From the NCBI GenBank assembly GCA_028868335.1, contig JAGWUU010000006.1, forward strand, positions 1 through 27,123: a stretch of 27,123 bases of DNA. Direction: 5' to 3'. The position numbers were made by a program, and so were the translations under genes. The DNA comes from Sphingomonadales bacterium. GTDB taxonomy: Bacteria > Pseudomonadota > Alphaproteobacteria > Sphingomonadales > Sphingomonadaceae. How positions within the stretch are numbered: the first letter of the stretch is position 1; every line of letters begins with the position of its first letter. Of the stretch, positions 7,875 through 16,225 are shown piece after piece. The notes under the pieces were generated by a model. The model was not told the DNA's origin. It searched no databases and saw nothing but the letters and a program-made list of their open reading frames with translations.

Positions 7875-8355
7875 AGAATCGGGAAAATATTCAGCAGATC
7901 GTGCCGATGTCGTGCTGCTGGAAGCGTTGCAGGCCGATTCTTCGCGTTCGATCGCGCAGCTTGCCGAAATGGCTGGCGTCTCTCCCTCGGCCTGCCACCG
8001 GCGGATCAAGGCGCTGGAGGATGCGGGGGTGATCACCGGCTACGCCGCCCAGGTCGACAGCCGCCGTCTTGGCCTGCGGTTGCAGGTCTTCGTCGAGATC
8101 ACCCTCACAAGCCAGAGCCGCGAGGCGATGGACCGGTTCGAAGCGGCGGTTGGCGATTTTGACGACATCCTCGATTGCTACCTGATGTCGGGCAGCGCGG
8201 ACTACCTGCTGCGCGTCGCCGCGACCGATCTCGACCAGTATGACCGGATCCACCGCGATTGCCTTGCCCGCCTGCCGGGAGTGTCGGCGATGCGCTCGGC
8301 CTTCGCGATCCGGCGGATCAAGCGCTGGCAGGGCTATCCGGTGCCGCGCGGGTGA
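7867..8355 (+). CDS. Lrp/AsnC-family transcriptional regulator, probable ald regulator
   Basis: A 162-residue regulator. The N-terminal winged helix-turn-helix spans about 15-65 (LLEALQADSSRSIAQLAEMA followed by GVSPSACHRRIKALEDAGVI). The C-terminal RAM/AsnC effector domain spans about 70-150, with LQVFVEITL, the YLMSGSADYLLRV strand and the final SAFAIRRIKR segment. Such proteins form octamers and sense amino acids. Being divergent from alanine dehydrogenase, it most likely senses alanine, as AldR-type proteins do; that effector is inferred. The ATG at 7867 is the most upstream possible start because a TGA lies in frame at 7852. No good ribosome-binding site is seen, so the transcript may be leaderless or poorly translated. 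Confidence 0.92.
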   Translation: MGKESGKYSADRADVVLLEALQADSSRSIAQLAEMAGVSPSACHRRIKALEDAGVITGYAAQVDSRRLGLRLQVFVEITLTSQSREAMDRFEAAVGDFDDILDCYLMSGSADYLLRVAATDLDQYDRIHRDCLARLPGVSAMRSAFAIRRIKRWQGYPVPRG

Positions 8356-8394
8356 ACGATTGCAAATGCTTCGTATGGCCTTAGGCTCGCCGGT

Positions 8395-9516
8395 GTGAAC
8401 GAACGCAAGCTTTCCGCCTGGCTCGCAGCCGGGGTGATCGACGGTGACAGCGCCGCCCGCATCCGCACCTATGAGGCGCAGCACGCTCGCCCGCTGGCGC
8501 TGTGGGCGGTGGTCGGGATCGGCGCGCTGGCGATCGCGCTGGGGTTGATCTCGGTAGTTGCGGCCAATTGGGACGCGATCCCGGCGATGGTTCGGCTGGC
8601 GGTGCACCTCGCACTGCTGGTCGCGGCAGCCGCGGCGCTGTGGTTGCAGCGCGAGCGAGGCGGCTGGGGCGAGGAGGTGCTGCTGTTCGTCTTCGGCGCG
8701 CTGGGGCTGACCTTCATGGGCCATTTGGGCCAGGCCTATCAGACGACATCCCCGTTGTGGCAGCCGCTGGCCATGTGGCTGGTGCTGTTCGCGCCGCTGT
8801 TCGTGCTGCGGGGCCAGACATGGCTCACCGCGCTGGGTCTTGCCGGAGCGCTGGTGGTGGCGGTGTGGAACTTCGCCTTCCACTATGAGATGCGCGACGG
8901 GTCGTTCGTGATCTTCGCGCTGCCGACCGCTCTGCCGCTGGCCCTTGCCCCACTGGGCGCGGCGCTGCGGGTCCGTTCGGCGCGGGCGACCTTCTGGCGG
9001 CGGATCGAGGAGCTGGGCTTTGCCTATGCGCTGCTCGGGGCTAGCGGGATCGCCGTGCTGGCCGGAACCGAAAACCTCGCGCAAGGGGGAGACGCGGGCA
9101 AGATGCTGCACACCTTGCTGGTCTGGGCGGCGGCGGGATTTGCGGCGACGGCGGCGATATGGTCGACACGAAAGGACCATTCGGGCCAGGCGGCAACAGG
9201 AATGCTGGCGGCGGCAAGCGTGGTGGCGCTGATCGCCTGGCCGCTGTCGGGTAGTCCGGTGATAGGGGCACTGCTGTTCATGGCGCTGTGGGCGGTAGTC
9301 GCGGCCTGTGCGCTGCGCGGTGGCTGGCGCGGAGTGTTCCAGCTCGCCGTCGCGGTGCTGGCGCTGCGGCTGATCGTGCTGAGCTTCGAGCTGGACAACG
9401 ATCTGCTGTCGAGCGGAGCGGGACTGATCGCCAGCGGGGTGCTGATCCTGGGCATCGCCTGGGTCGCGGTGCGGGTGGCACGCAGATATGCCCCGCCGAA
9501 GGAGGTGACGCCATGA
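8395..9516 (+). CDS. DUF2157 polytopic membrane protein
   Basis: A 373-residue integral membrane protein. The first 30 residues (LSAWLAAGVIDGDSAARIRTY) form the short soluble helix pair typical of DUF2157, followed by about ten hydrophobic segments starting near residue 37 (LWAVVGIGALAIALGLISVV), with the family's AANWDAIP turn after the first. Function is unknown; the family is often found next to GDYXXLXY proteins, as here. The GTG at 8395 is taken as the start, since it directly precedes the family N-terminus; only a weak ribosome-binding site is seen. The stop overlaps the next start by 4 bp (ATGA), so it belongs to a tight three-gene unit. Confidence 0.85.
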   Translation: MNERKLSAWLAAGVIDGDSAARIRTYEAQHARPLALWAVVGIGALAIALGLISVVAANWDAIPAMVRLAVHLALLVAAAAALWLQRERGGWGEEVLLFVFGALGLTFMGHLGQAYQTTSPLWQPLAMWLVLFAPLFVLRGQTWLTALGLAGALVVAVWNFAFHYEMRDGSFVIFALPTALPLALAPLGAALRVRSARATFWRRIEELGFAYALLGASGIAVLAGTENLAQGGDAGKMLHTLLVWAAAGFAATAAIWSTRKDHSGQAATGMLAAASVVALIAWPLSGSPVIGALLFMALWAVVAACALRGGWRGVFQLAVAVLALRLIVLSFELDNDLLSSGAGLIASGVLILGIAWVAVRVARRYAPPKEVTP

Positions 9517-10001
9517 ACCGCGCCGCGCTTTACGCCGCCGCGCTGGCGCTGCCGTTGCTGGGGTTGGGCGGGATGTGGATCAGCGCCGATCGCCTCAGCC
9601 GCCAGGGCACCGAATGGGATGTGCCGATCCAGGGCTATGATCCGCGTGACCTGCTCCAGGGGCATTATGTGCAGTTCCGCTATGACTGGCCGAGGGAACG
9701 CTCTCCCGAACCGCAACCCTATTATGGCGATGTCGGGTTCTGCCTTGAAGGCACGCCGCCGCAGGTCCTGGGCACGCGGGAGAAAGCGCCCGATGACACC
9801 TGCCCCGCCTTCATACAGGTTGGCGAAGGCATTCAAGGCCGCCTCTATGTTTCGCAGCAGGAGGCTGCTCGCCTGCAAAAACAGTTGGTTGATGCCAAGC
9901 TGCAAGGCATGGTCCGCATCCGCCTGCGTCCTGACGGACACATCACCCCGCTGCGGCTGACCTTCCGTCCGCGAGTGCCGGAGCCGCAGGCGGCGCCGTG
10001 A
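9513..10001 (+). CDS. GDYXXLXY-family membrane-anchored protein
   Basis: A 162-residue protein with an N-terminal hydrophobic segment (about 4-24) that acts as signal anchor, followed by a periplasmic or extracytoplasmic domain. The family signature is present in variant form, DPRDLLQGHYVQFRYDW, where the usual GDYVRLRY reads GHYVQFRY. Two cysteines (in GFCLEG and DDTCPAF) could form a disulfide outside the cytoplasm. The family has no known activity but is strongly associated with DUF2157, and the two may form a membrane complex. A strong GGAGGTGA site precedes the ATG, which overlaps the DUF2157 stop. Its own TGA overlaps the GTG of the downstream kinase. Confidence 0.85.
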   Translation: MNRAALYAAALALPLLGLGGMWISADRLSRQGTEWDVPIQGYDPRDLLQGHYVQFRYDWPRERSPEPQPYYGDVGFCLEGTPPQVLGTREKAPDDTCPAFIQVGEGIQGRLYVSQQEAARLQKQLVDAKLQGMVRIRLRPDGHITPLRLTFRPRVPEPQAAP

Positions 10002-10795
10002 TTTCCAGTTCCGCATTGGTCGAATCGCTGACGGCACGGATCGGCGCGTGGCGCGGGCAGCGCTTGTGCGTAATCGGCATCTGCGGTGCGCAGGGGTCGG
10101 GCAAGTCGACGCTGGTTGCGGGCCTTGTCAGGCGGCTTGTCCAAAGCGGGGTGCGGGTTGCCGCGCTGTCGCTCGATGACCTCTATCTGAAGCGGGCCGA
10201 ACGGCAGGAAATGGCGTGCGATGTCCATCCCCTGTTCGCAACGCGTGGGGTGCCGGGGACGCACGATGTCGCGCTGGGGCTCGCCACGATTGATGCACTG
10301 GCACGGGGCGAGGCTGCGCCGCTGCCGCGCTTCGACAAGGGGCGCGATGACCGTGTGCCCGAAACGGAATGGCCGCGCTCGCCCGAAAACACGCAGGTTT
10401 TGCTTTTTGAAGGCTGGTGCATTGGCGCGAGCTCGCAAGAGCCTGCGGCACTGGCCGAGCCAGTCAACGCACTGGAGCGCGTCGAGGATTCGGACGGCAT
10501 TTGGCGCGGCCATGCCAATGCCGCGCTGGCGGGAGACTATCAGGCGCTATGGGAGCGGCTTGACCGGCTGGTCCTGCTCGCCGCGCCGTCGTGGGACGTA
10601 GTGGCGACCTGGCGCGAGCAGCAGGAGGCGGAGCTGCGCCAGAGCAGCGGCGACCGGGTGATGAGCCCCGCCGAAGTCGCCCGGTTCATCCAGCACTACG
10701 AGCGGCTGACCCGGCACATCCTGGCGACCATGCCCGCTTATGCCGACCTGACGGTGCGGTTGGACGAAGCGCGCGAGGTTCTGGAAATCACCTAA
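9998..10795 (+). CDS. P-loop kinase, D-glycerate 3-kinase-like
   Basis: A 265-residue P-loop protein. The Walker A motif is G30-AQGSGKST, followed by a SLDDLYL segment, where the acidic pair is typical of the phosphoribulokinase/uridine kinase/glycerate kinase group. The HPLFATRGVPGTHD, PLPRFDKGRDDR and VLLFEGWCIGA segments match plant-type D-glycerate 3-kinase and E. coli YggC-like proteins. It is cytosolic and may phosphorylate glycerate, but the substrate is inferred from family resemblance only. The start is a GTG overlapping the previous stop (GTGA), so it is co-translated with the GDYXXLXY gene. Its TAA overlaps the last codon of convergent ftsK (10792-10795). Confidence 0.82.
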   Translation: MISSSALVESLTARIGAWRGQRLCVIGICGAQGSGKSTLVAGLVRRLVQSGVRVAALSLDDLYLKRAERQEMACDVHPLFATRGVPGTHDVALGLATIDALARGEAAPLPRFDKGRDDRVPETEWPRSPENTQVLLFEGWCIGASSQEPAALAEPVNALERVEDSDGIWRGHANAALAGDYQALWERLDRLVLLAAPSWDVVATWREQQEAELRQSSGDRVMSPAEVARFIQHYERLTRHILATMPAYADLTVRLDEAREVLEIT

Positions 10796-13149
10796 AGCGG
10801 GCTGCCGTCCTTGTCGCGGTAGATCTCGCGGCGGCCGACGTGGTTGGCCGGGCCGACGAAGCCGTCCGCCTCCATCCGCTCGACCCATTTGGCCGCGGTG
10901 TTGTAGCCCACGCCAAGCTGGCGCTGGAGCCACGAGGCGCTGGCCTTCTGGCTTTCGAACACGATCTGGCAGGCCTGGCGGTACTTGCGCTCGTCCGGGC
11001 TGTCCGATGCAGTGGCGTCGAGGTCGTCGAAGCCGAAGCCGCCGTCCTCGGGCTCTTCGGTGACCGAATCGACGTATTCCGGGCTACCCTGACCGCGCCA
11101 GAAATCGGCGATCCGTTCGACCTCCTCGTCCGAAACGAACGGTCCGTGGACGCGCTTGATCGGGTCGGTGTTGGGCTTGTAGAGCATGTCGCCCTTGCCC
11201 AGCAGTTGCTCGGCGCCCTGTTCGCCCAGGATGGTGCGGCTGTCGATCCGGCTGGTCACGGCAAAGCTGATCCGGGTCGGCAGGTTGGCCTTGATGACGC
11301 CGGTGATGACGTCGACCGAGGGGCGCTGGGTGGCCATGATCAGGTGGATGCCCGCCGCGCGGCTTTTCTGGCTGAGGCGCTGGATCAGCACTTCGACTTC
11401 CTTGCCCACCGTGACCATCAGGTCAGCGAGTTCGTCGACGATCACCACGATCTGCGGCAGCGGCTGGTAGTCGAGCTGTTGTTCCTCGAACATCTCCTCG
11501 CCGGTTTCGGGGTCGAAGCCGATCTGGATGCGGCGGCCGAGCGGCTTGCCCTTGGCCTGCGCGGTGCGAACCTTGTCGTTGAAGCCCGAGAGGTTGCGCA
11601 CCGACAGCTCGCTCATCTGGCGATAGCGGCGCTCCATTTCCTCGACCGCCCATTTGAGCGCGCGCACCGCCTTGGCCGGTTCGGTGACGACGGGCGAGAG
11701 CAAGTGCGGGATGTCGTCGTAGCTCTTGAGTTCGAGCACCTTGGGATCGACCAGGATCAGGCGGCACTGCGCCGGGGTCAGGCGGTAGAGCAGCGACAGC
11801 AGGATGGTGTTGAGCCCGACCGACTTGCCCGACCCGGTGGTGCCCGCGACCAGCAGGTGCGGCATCGCGGCCAGATCGGCGACGATCGGTTCCCCAGCGA
11901 TGTCCTTGCCCAGGATGATCGGCAGCATCCCCTTGGCATTGGCGAATTGCTCGCAGGCAACCAGTTCCTTGAAGCTGACCATCTGGCGGTCGGCGTTGGG
12001 CAGTTCGATGCCCATCACCGTGCGCCCGGGGATCGAGGAAACGCGGGCCGAGATCGCGCTCATGTTGCGGGCGATGTCGTCGGCAAGGCCGATCACCCGG
12101 CTGGCCTTGATGCCCGGCGCGGGTTCGAGTTCGTACATGGTGACGACCGGACCGGTGCGGACCGCGGTGATCTCTCCCTTGACGTTGAAATCGTCGAGTA
12201 CGGTTTCGAGCAGGCGGGCGTTGCGCTCCAATGCCAGCTTGTCGATCTTCGGTGCGGAATTGGGCGGCGGATTGTTCAGCAGGTCGAGCCCCGGCAGTTC
12301 GAAGCTGTCAAACAGGTCGCCCTGACGGCTGGAACCGGAAAGTTGCGCCGGCTTGGCCGGGCGGGTGGGGTCGCTGATCTCGGGCGGCTTGCGCGGCGCG
12401 CCGAGCGGAACCGGGGCGGCGGCGCGCTCGTCGCGCGCTTTCCTGTCGCGCACCGAGGGAAGCGGGATGGCGCTGCCGATGGCCTCGAGGCTGGGGCGGC
12501 GCTTGAGCATGCCGGGCAGGGTGAAAAGGTTGCCCCAGTCGATCGCGAAGACCCGGCCCGCCAGGATCGCCCCTCCCGCAAGACTGGCGATTCCCATGGC
12601 AAGGATCGCCCAGAAGCGTCCGCCCTCGGGCAGTTGCGACGCCAGCCAGCGGATCGCGCCCGCGCCCAGCAGCCCGGAAATACCGCCGAACGAGGCCGGG
12701 AACGAACCGCGCGTTTCGGTGACGATCAGCGAAAGGACCGTGGACAGCAACGCCATCGCAAAGAGCAGCAGGCCAACCGGTCGCCACCAGGCATGGGCGG
12801 CGTGGGGCAGTTCGCGGTCCTCTTCCTCGACCAGCCGCCACAGCTTGCGCGCCATGACGTACATCAACGGGAGGAACAGCACGGAAACCGGGCCGAACAG
12901 GAACAGCGCCCGTTCCGCGACCCAGGCCCCGGCGCCGCCCATCCAGTTGAGCGCCGGACCGGCCGCCGCCGTGGAGGCGCTGGGGTCGGTCTGATGGTAG
13001 CTGAGCAGGGCGAGCGTGAAGAACACCATGCCAAGGCCGAGCAGCAGCGCACCGCCAATCTCGGCGCTCCGGCGCGCGGCACGGCGCAGGCCCGCACGCC
13101 AATCGACGCGCGCACCGCGCTGCCCCGCAGAAATAGGCCGTGTCGCCAT
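10792..13149 (-). CDS. ftsK: FtsK/SpoIIIE DNA translocase
   Basis: A 785-residue membrane-anchored DNA pump that clears chromosome ends through the division septum and activates XerCD recombination at dif. The N-terminal part has hydrophobic segments at about 31-51, 81-100, 124-143, 155-170 and 178-198. A Pro/Arg-rich linker (about 220-300) is much shorter than in E. coli. The motor carries Walker A GTTGSGKS (436-443) and Walker B ending at D572-E573 (VVIVDELADL). The gamma winged-helix domain (about 717-785) contains the conserved ASWLQRQLGVGYNTAAKWVE helix. The ATG at 13149 is preceded by AGGGGAGC; a longer open frame upstream is not conserved in character. Confidence 0.96.
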   Translation of the reverse strand: MATRPISAGQRGARVDWRAGLRRAARRSAEIGGALLLGLGMVFFTLALLSYHQTDPSASTAAAGPALNWMGGAGAWVAERALFLFGPVSVLFLPLMYVMARKLWRLVEEEDRELPHAAHAWWRPVGLLLFAMALLSTVLSLIVTETRGSFPASFGGISGLLGAGAIRWLASQLPEGGRFWAILAMGIASLAGGAILAGRVFAIDWGNLFTLPGMLKRRPSLEAIGSAIPLPSVRDRKARDERAAAPVPLGAPRKPPEISDPTRPAKPAQLSGSSRQGDLFDSFELPGLDLLNNPPPNSAPKIDKLALERNARLLETVLDDFNVKGEITAVRTGPVVTMYELEPAPGIKASRVIGLADDIARNMSAISARVSSIPGRTVMGIELPNADRQMVSFKELVACEQFANAKGMLPIILGKDIAGEPIVADLAAMPHLLVAGTTGSGKSVGLNTILLSLLYRLTPAQCRLILVDPKVLELKSYDDIPHLLSPVVTEPAKAVRALKWAVEEMERRYRQMSELSVRNLSGFNDKVRTAQAKGKPLGRRIQIGFDPETGEEMFEEQQLDYQPLPQIVVIVDELADLMVTVGKEVEVLIQRLSQKSRAAGIHLIMATQRPSVDVITGVIKANLPTRISFAVTSRIDSRTILGEQGAEQLLGKGDMLYKPNTDPIKRVHGPFVSDEEVERIADFWRGQGSPEYVDSVTEEPEDGGFGFDDLDATASDSPDERKYRQACQIVFESQKASASWLQRQLGVGYNTAAKWVERMEADGFVGPANHVGRREIYRDKDGSPL

Positions 13150-13199
13150 GATGCTCCCCTTGTGCTGGCCCGCGTTATGCGCTCGGGGGTGACTCCCCG

Positions 13200-13760
13200 T
13201 CAAGAATCCTTGGAAATCCGGCGATTCGCTTTGCCGCAAAAAGCGTCGATCGCGGCCCAGCGCGGCCAGTCGAGCCGTCTTGCGCTGTTGCGGTTCATCC
13301 CGCCCAGCGCGATCACCGCCGCGCGGGACCTGGCTGCGAGAAGCCGGAACCGGACCGGGCCCAGCGCCTGTCCGCCGGGATGCGATCGCGTGGCGAAGGC
13401 CGGGGACAGCAGCAGCGCGTCGGCGCGCCGGGCCTTGCCGATCTCGTGCAGCGAATGGACGGTGACGAGGCGCGGCAGGGCCGGTCCGCGCGCAAGGTCC
13501 ACGGCATTGCCATAGGCGGCGTCCGCTCCCCAACGGCGCGCAGTCCGCGCATCGCCCGACATGGCGACGACGTGCCCGTGGGCGCGGGCAAGGCGGAGCA
13601 GCGTGCGAAAGCGCGCGCGGCGATCGGCCGTATCCAGGTGGTAGTGCCGGAACACCAGCCCGGCGCCGCGCGGCAGTCTGGCAAGCACCCGCTCCAACGC
13701 GGTATCGTTGCGCGCGTCGGAAACGACCCAGATTGTCGGCAGGGGCTTCAAACGCGCCAT
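13200..13760 (-). CDS. Thiamine-phosphate-synthase-like protein (ThiE/TenI fold, degenerate)
   Basis: A 186-residue protein, shorter than the usual ThiE of about 210. The second half is clearly ThiE/TenI-like: DALLLSPAFATRSHPG resembles the phosphate-binding SPVFPT region and VIALGGMNRNSARRL the GGI/N loop near the end of the barrel. The first half is weak: the pyrophosphate-binding QLREK motif reads LVFRHYHL, and the ND..HLGQ segment reads SGDARTARRW...AAYGN, so key catalytic residues seem absent. It may be a non-catalytic or re-purposed paralogue. The ATG at 13760 was chosen as the start of the recognisable domain; only 22 bp separate it from the divergent yggS start. It lies 50 bp upstream of ftsK on the same strand. 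Confidence 0.75.
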   Translation of the reverse strand: MARLKPLPTIWVVSDARNDTALERVLARLPRGAGLVFRHYHLDTADRRARFRTLLRLARAHGHVVAMSGDARTARRWGADAAYGNAVDLARGPALPRLVTVHSLHEIGKARRADALLLSPAFATRSHPGGQALGPVRFRLLAARSRAAVIALGGMNRNSARRLDWPRWAAIDAFCGKANRRISKDS

Positions 13761-13782
13761 GGCCCCGCTATAGCAGCGCGCG

Positions 13783-14445
13783 ATGACCGATCCAGCCAGT
13801 GCCTTGTCCGATGTCCAGTCCCGCATTGCCCACGCCGCGAAGGTTGCCGGACGCCCGGTTGGCGACGTGGCGGTGATCGCGGTCAGCAAGACCCATCCGG
13901 CAGAGGCGATCGTTCCCCTTGTTGCCGCAGGGCAGCGCCTGTTTGGCGAGAACCGCGTACAGGAAGCCCAGGCCAAGTGGCCCGCGCTGCGCGAGGCCCA
14001 TCCCGACGTGGTCTTGCACCTGATCGGCCAGCTCCAGTCGAACAAGGCGGAGGACGCCGTGGCTTTGTTCGATTGCATCCATTCGCTCGACCGGCCTTCG
14101 CTGGTAGCGGCGCTGGCGCGGGCGATGGACAGGTTGGGGCGTCATCTCCCGTGCTTCGTCCAGGTCAATATCGGCGCCGAGGAGCAGAAGGGCGGCTGTG
14201 CGATCGAGGCCCTGCCCGCGCTGCTGGCAGAAGCGCGCACCGCGGACCTCAACGTCATCGGCCTGATGTGCGTCCCCCCGCTGGGGATCGAACCCGCGCC
14301 ATTCTTTGCCCTGCTCGACAAGCTGGCCGCCGATCATGGCCTCGCCGGTCGCTCCATGGGGATGAGCGACGATTTCGAGACGGCGATAATGTTGGGCGCG
14401 ACCCATGTTCGCGTCGGCTCGGCCTTGTTCGGAGCGCGCGCCTAG
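13783..14445 (+). CDS. YggS-family pyridoxal-phosphate homeostasis protein
   Basis: A 220-residue single-domain TIM-barrel protein of the alanine-racemase-like fold III group. The PLP lysine is K36 in VIAVSKTHP, followed by the conserved LFGENRVQEAQAKW and HLIGQLQSNKAEDAV segments, the FVQVNIGAEEQKGGC block and a C-terminal phosphate-binding SMGMSDDFETAIMLGATHVRVG. The family binds PLP in the cytosol and controls B6 vitamer and amino-acid pools, without known enzymatic turnover. It lies divergent to the thiE-like gene and 46 bp upstream of an acyl-CoA synthetase on the same strand. No convincing ribosome-binding site precedes the ATG. Confidence 0.95.
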   Translation: MTDPASALSDVQSRIAHAAKVAGRPVGDVAVIAVSKTHPAEAIVPLVAAGQRLFGENRVQEAQAKWPALREAHPDVVLHLIGQLQSNKAEDAVALFDCIHSLDRPSLVAALARAMDRLGRHLPCFVQVNIGAEEQKGGCAIEALPALLAEARTADLNVIGLMCVPPLGIEPAPFFALLDKLAADHGLAGRSMGMSDDFETAIMLGATHVRVGSALFGARA

Positions 14446-14491
14446 CCTAGCCTGTCGGTTGCAAGCCGCAACTCGACGGCGAAGGAGAAAC

Positions 14492-16216
14492 ATGGGCGAG
14501 GGCTTTTCCGATTGGATTCCCGCAGGTTGGCCGGCGATGTCGGTCGCCGCGGTTGAGGCCAGACTCTGCGCGCCGGGCGAACGGTTCGAGATGGAAACCG
14601 TGGCGATCCGCGGCGTGCCGACCCGGACGTGGAAGCACGCCCCGGCCAATCTCGCCGTGCTTGCCCGGCTTGCCCGAACCCACGGCGATGCGACGTTCGT
14701 GATCTACGAAGATGAACGGGTCAGCTACGAGGCGTGGTTCCGCGCCGTCGCCGTTCTCGCGCGTCACCTGCAATCGCTGGGCGTGACCAAGGGCGATCGG
14801 GTGGCGCTCGCCATGCGCAACCTGCCCGAATGGCCGGTAGCGTTCTTCGCGGCCGTAACCATCGGGGCGATCTGCGTACCGCTCAATGCTTGGTGGACCG
14901 GGCCGGAACTGGCCTACGGCCTGACCAACTCGGGATCGAAGGTGCTGGTCTGCGACGCGGAGCGGCTTGAACGCATCCTGCCGCACCGCGATGAACTGCC
15001 CGATCTGGCCCATGTCATCGTTTCGCGGCGGGAAGACCAACCCGCCGGAATCGGCGCGCTGGAAAGCGTGATCGGGCCGTCCGCGGTCTGGGGCGAACTG
15101 GCTGACGTCGGACTGCCCGAAGTGGCGATCGCGCCCGAGGACGCGGCCACCATCCTCTACACCTCGGGCACCACCGGCAATCCCAAGGGCGCGCTGGGAA
15201 CGCACCGCAACTTCGTCACCAACATCTTCTCGAGCGCCTATGCCGCCGCGCGGCAAGTGCTGCGCCGGGGGGATCCTCTGCCGGAGCCGGAACGCAAGGT
15301 GTTGCTGACGGTGATCCCGCTGTTCCACGCCACGGCCTGCTCGGCCACGCTGATGGGCGTCCTTGCCGCGGGACACACCATGATCCTGATGTACCGCTGG
15401 GATGCGGTGAAGGCCTTCCAGATCATCGAGCGCGAGAGGGTCAACGCCACCGGCGGCGTGCCGACGATCGCCTGGCAACTGATCGAGCATCCCGACCGGA
15501 CCAAGTACGATCTCTCATCGCTGGAAAGCGTTGGCTATGGCGGCGCGCCTTCCGCGCCCGAACTGGTGCGCAAGATCCGCGAGGTGTTCGGCGCGCTTCC
15601 CGGCAACGGCTGGGGCATGACCGAGACGACCGCCACTGTCACCACCCATTCGGGCGAGGACTACCTGAACCGCCCGACCAGCGCCGGACCGCCGGTCGCC
15701 GTCGCCGATCTCAAGGTGCTGGACGAACAGGGCCGCCAACTGCCTCCCGGCGAGGTGGGTGAATTGTACGCTGCCGGGCCGATGATCGTCGAAGGTTACT
15801 GGGACAACCCCGAGGCCACGGCAGCCACCTTCATCGACGGCTGGGTTCGCACCGGCGATCTTGCCTACCTTGACGAGGAGGGGTTCTGCTTCATCGCCGA
15901 CCGGGCCAAGGACATGGTCATTCGCGGCGGGGAGAACATCTATTCGTCCGAAGTGGAGAACGTACTCTACGATCACCCGGCGGTGATGGATGTGGCCGTG
16001 GTCGGGATTCCCCACCACACCCTGGGCGAGGAACCGGCGGCGGTGGTCCACCTCAAGCCGGGCACCGAGGTCAGCGAGGGCGAACTGCGCGATTGGGTAC
16101 GCCAGCGCCTTGCCGCCTTCAAGGTGCCGGTGCGGATCCTGTTCCTGCCCGAAACGCTGCCGCGCAACGCCAACGGCAAGATCCTGAAGAAGGACCTCAA
16201 GGCGCTGTTCGGCTAA
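14492..16216 (+). CDS. Class I adenylate-forming acyl-CoA synthetase
   Basis: A 574-residue AMP-binding enzyme that activates a carboxylic acid as acyl-AMP and transfers it to CoA. The phosphate-binding motif is Y223-TSGTTGNPKG, the A5 motif is GWGMTETTA (about 373-381), the hinge/A8 region is DRAKDMVIRGGENIYSSEVE, and the catalytic lysine of A10 is K563 in NANGKILKKDLK. Medium- or long-chain fatty acids are likely substrates by overall FadD-like layout, but aromatic or steroid-derived acids cannot be excluded. The ATG at 14492 follows a clear GAAGGAGA site; the frame is open 29 codons further back, overlapping yggS. It may be co-transcribed with yggS. Confidence 0.92.
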   Translation: MGEGFSDWIPAGWPAMSVAAVEARLCAPGERFEMETVAIRGVPTRTWKHAPANLAVLARLARTHGDATFVIYEDERVSYEAWFRAVAVLARHLQSLGVTKGDRVALAMRNLPEWPVAFFAAVTIGAICVPLNAWWTGPELAYGLTNSGSKVLVCDAERLERILPHRDELPDLAHVIVSRREDQPAGIGALESVIGPSAVWGELADVGLPEVAIAPEDAATILYTSGTTGNPKGALGTHRNFVTNIFSSAYAAARQVLRRGDPLPEPERKVLLTVIPLFHATACSATLMGVLAAGHTMILMYRWDAVKAFQIIERERVNATGGVPTIAWQLIEHPDRTKYDLSSLESVGYGGAPSAPELVRKIREVFGALPGNGWGMTETTATVTTHSGEDYLNRPTSAGPPVAVADLKVLDEQGRQLPPGEVGELYAAGPMIVEGYWDNPEATAATFIDGWVRTGDLAYLDEEGFCFIADRAKDMVIRGGENIYSSEVENVLYDHPAVMDVAVVGIPHHTLGEEPAAVVHLKPGTEVSEGELRDWVRQRLAAFKVPVRILFLPETLPRNANGKILKKDLKALFG

Positions 16217-16225
16217 GCCGTATTG

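Noticed and set aside
7891..9180. A 429-codon minus-strand frame over the Lrp-type and DUF2157 genes
   Set aside because: It crosses two well-supported plus-strand genes and reads as Arg/Gln/Pro-rich low-complexity sequence.
10591..13515. A very long open frame on the plus strand opposite ftsK
   Set aside because: It is out of frame with and antisense to a full FtsK with all motifs; its translation is rich in His/Arg/Gly/Asp without any domain. Long antisense frames are common in GC-rich DNA.
13150..13533. N-terminal extension of FtsK from an upstream start at 13533
   Set aside because: The extra residues overlap the thiE-like gene in another frame and lack FtsK character, whereas 13149 has a good ribosome-binding site and leads directly to the first membrane segments.
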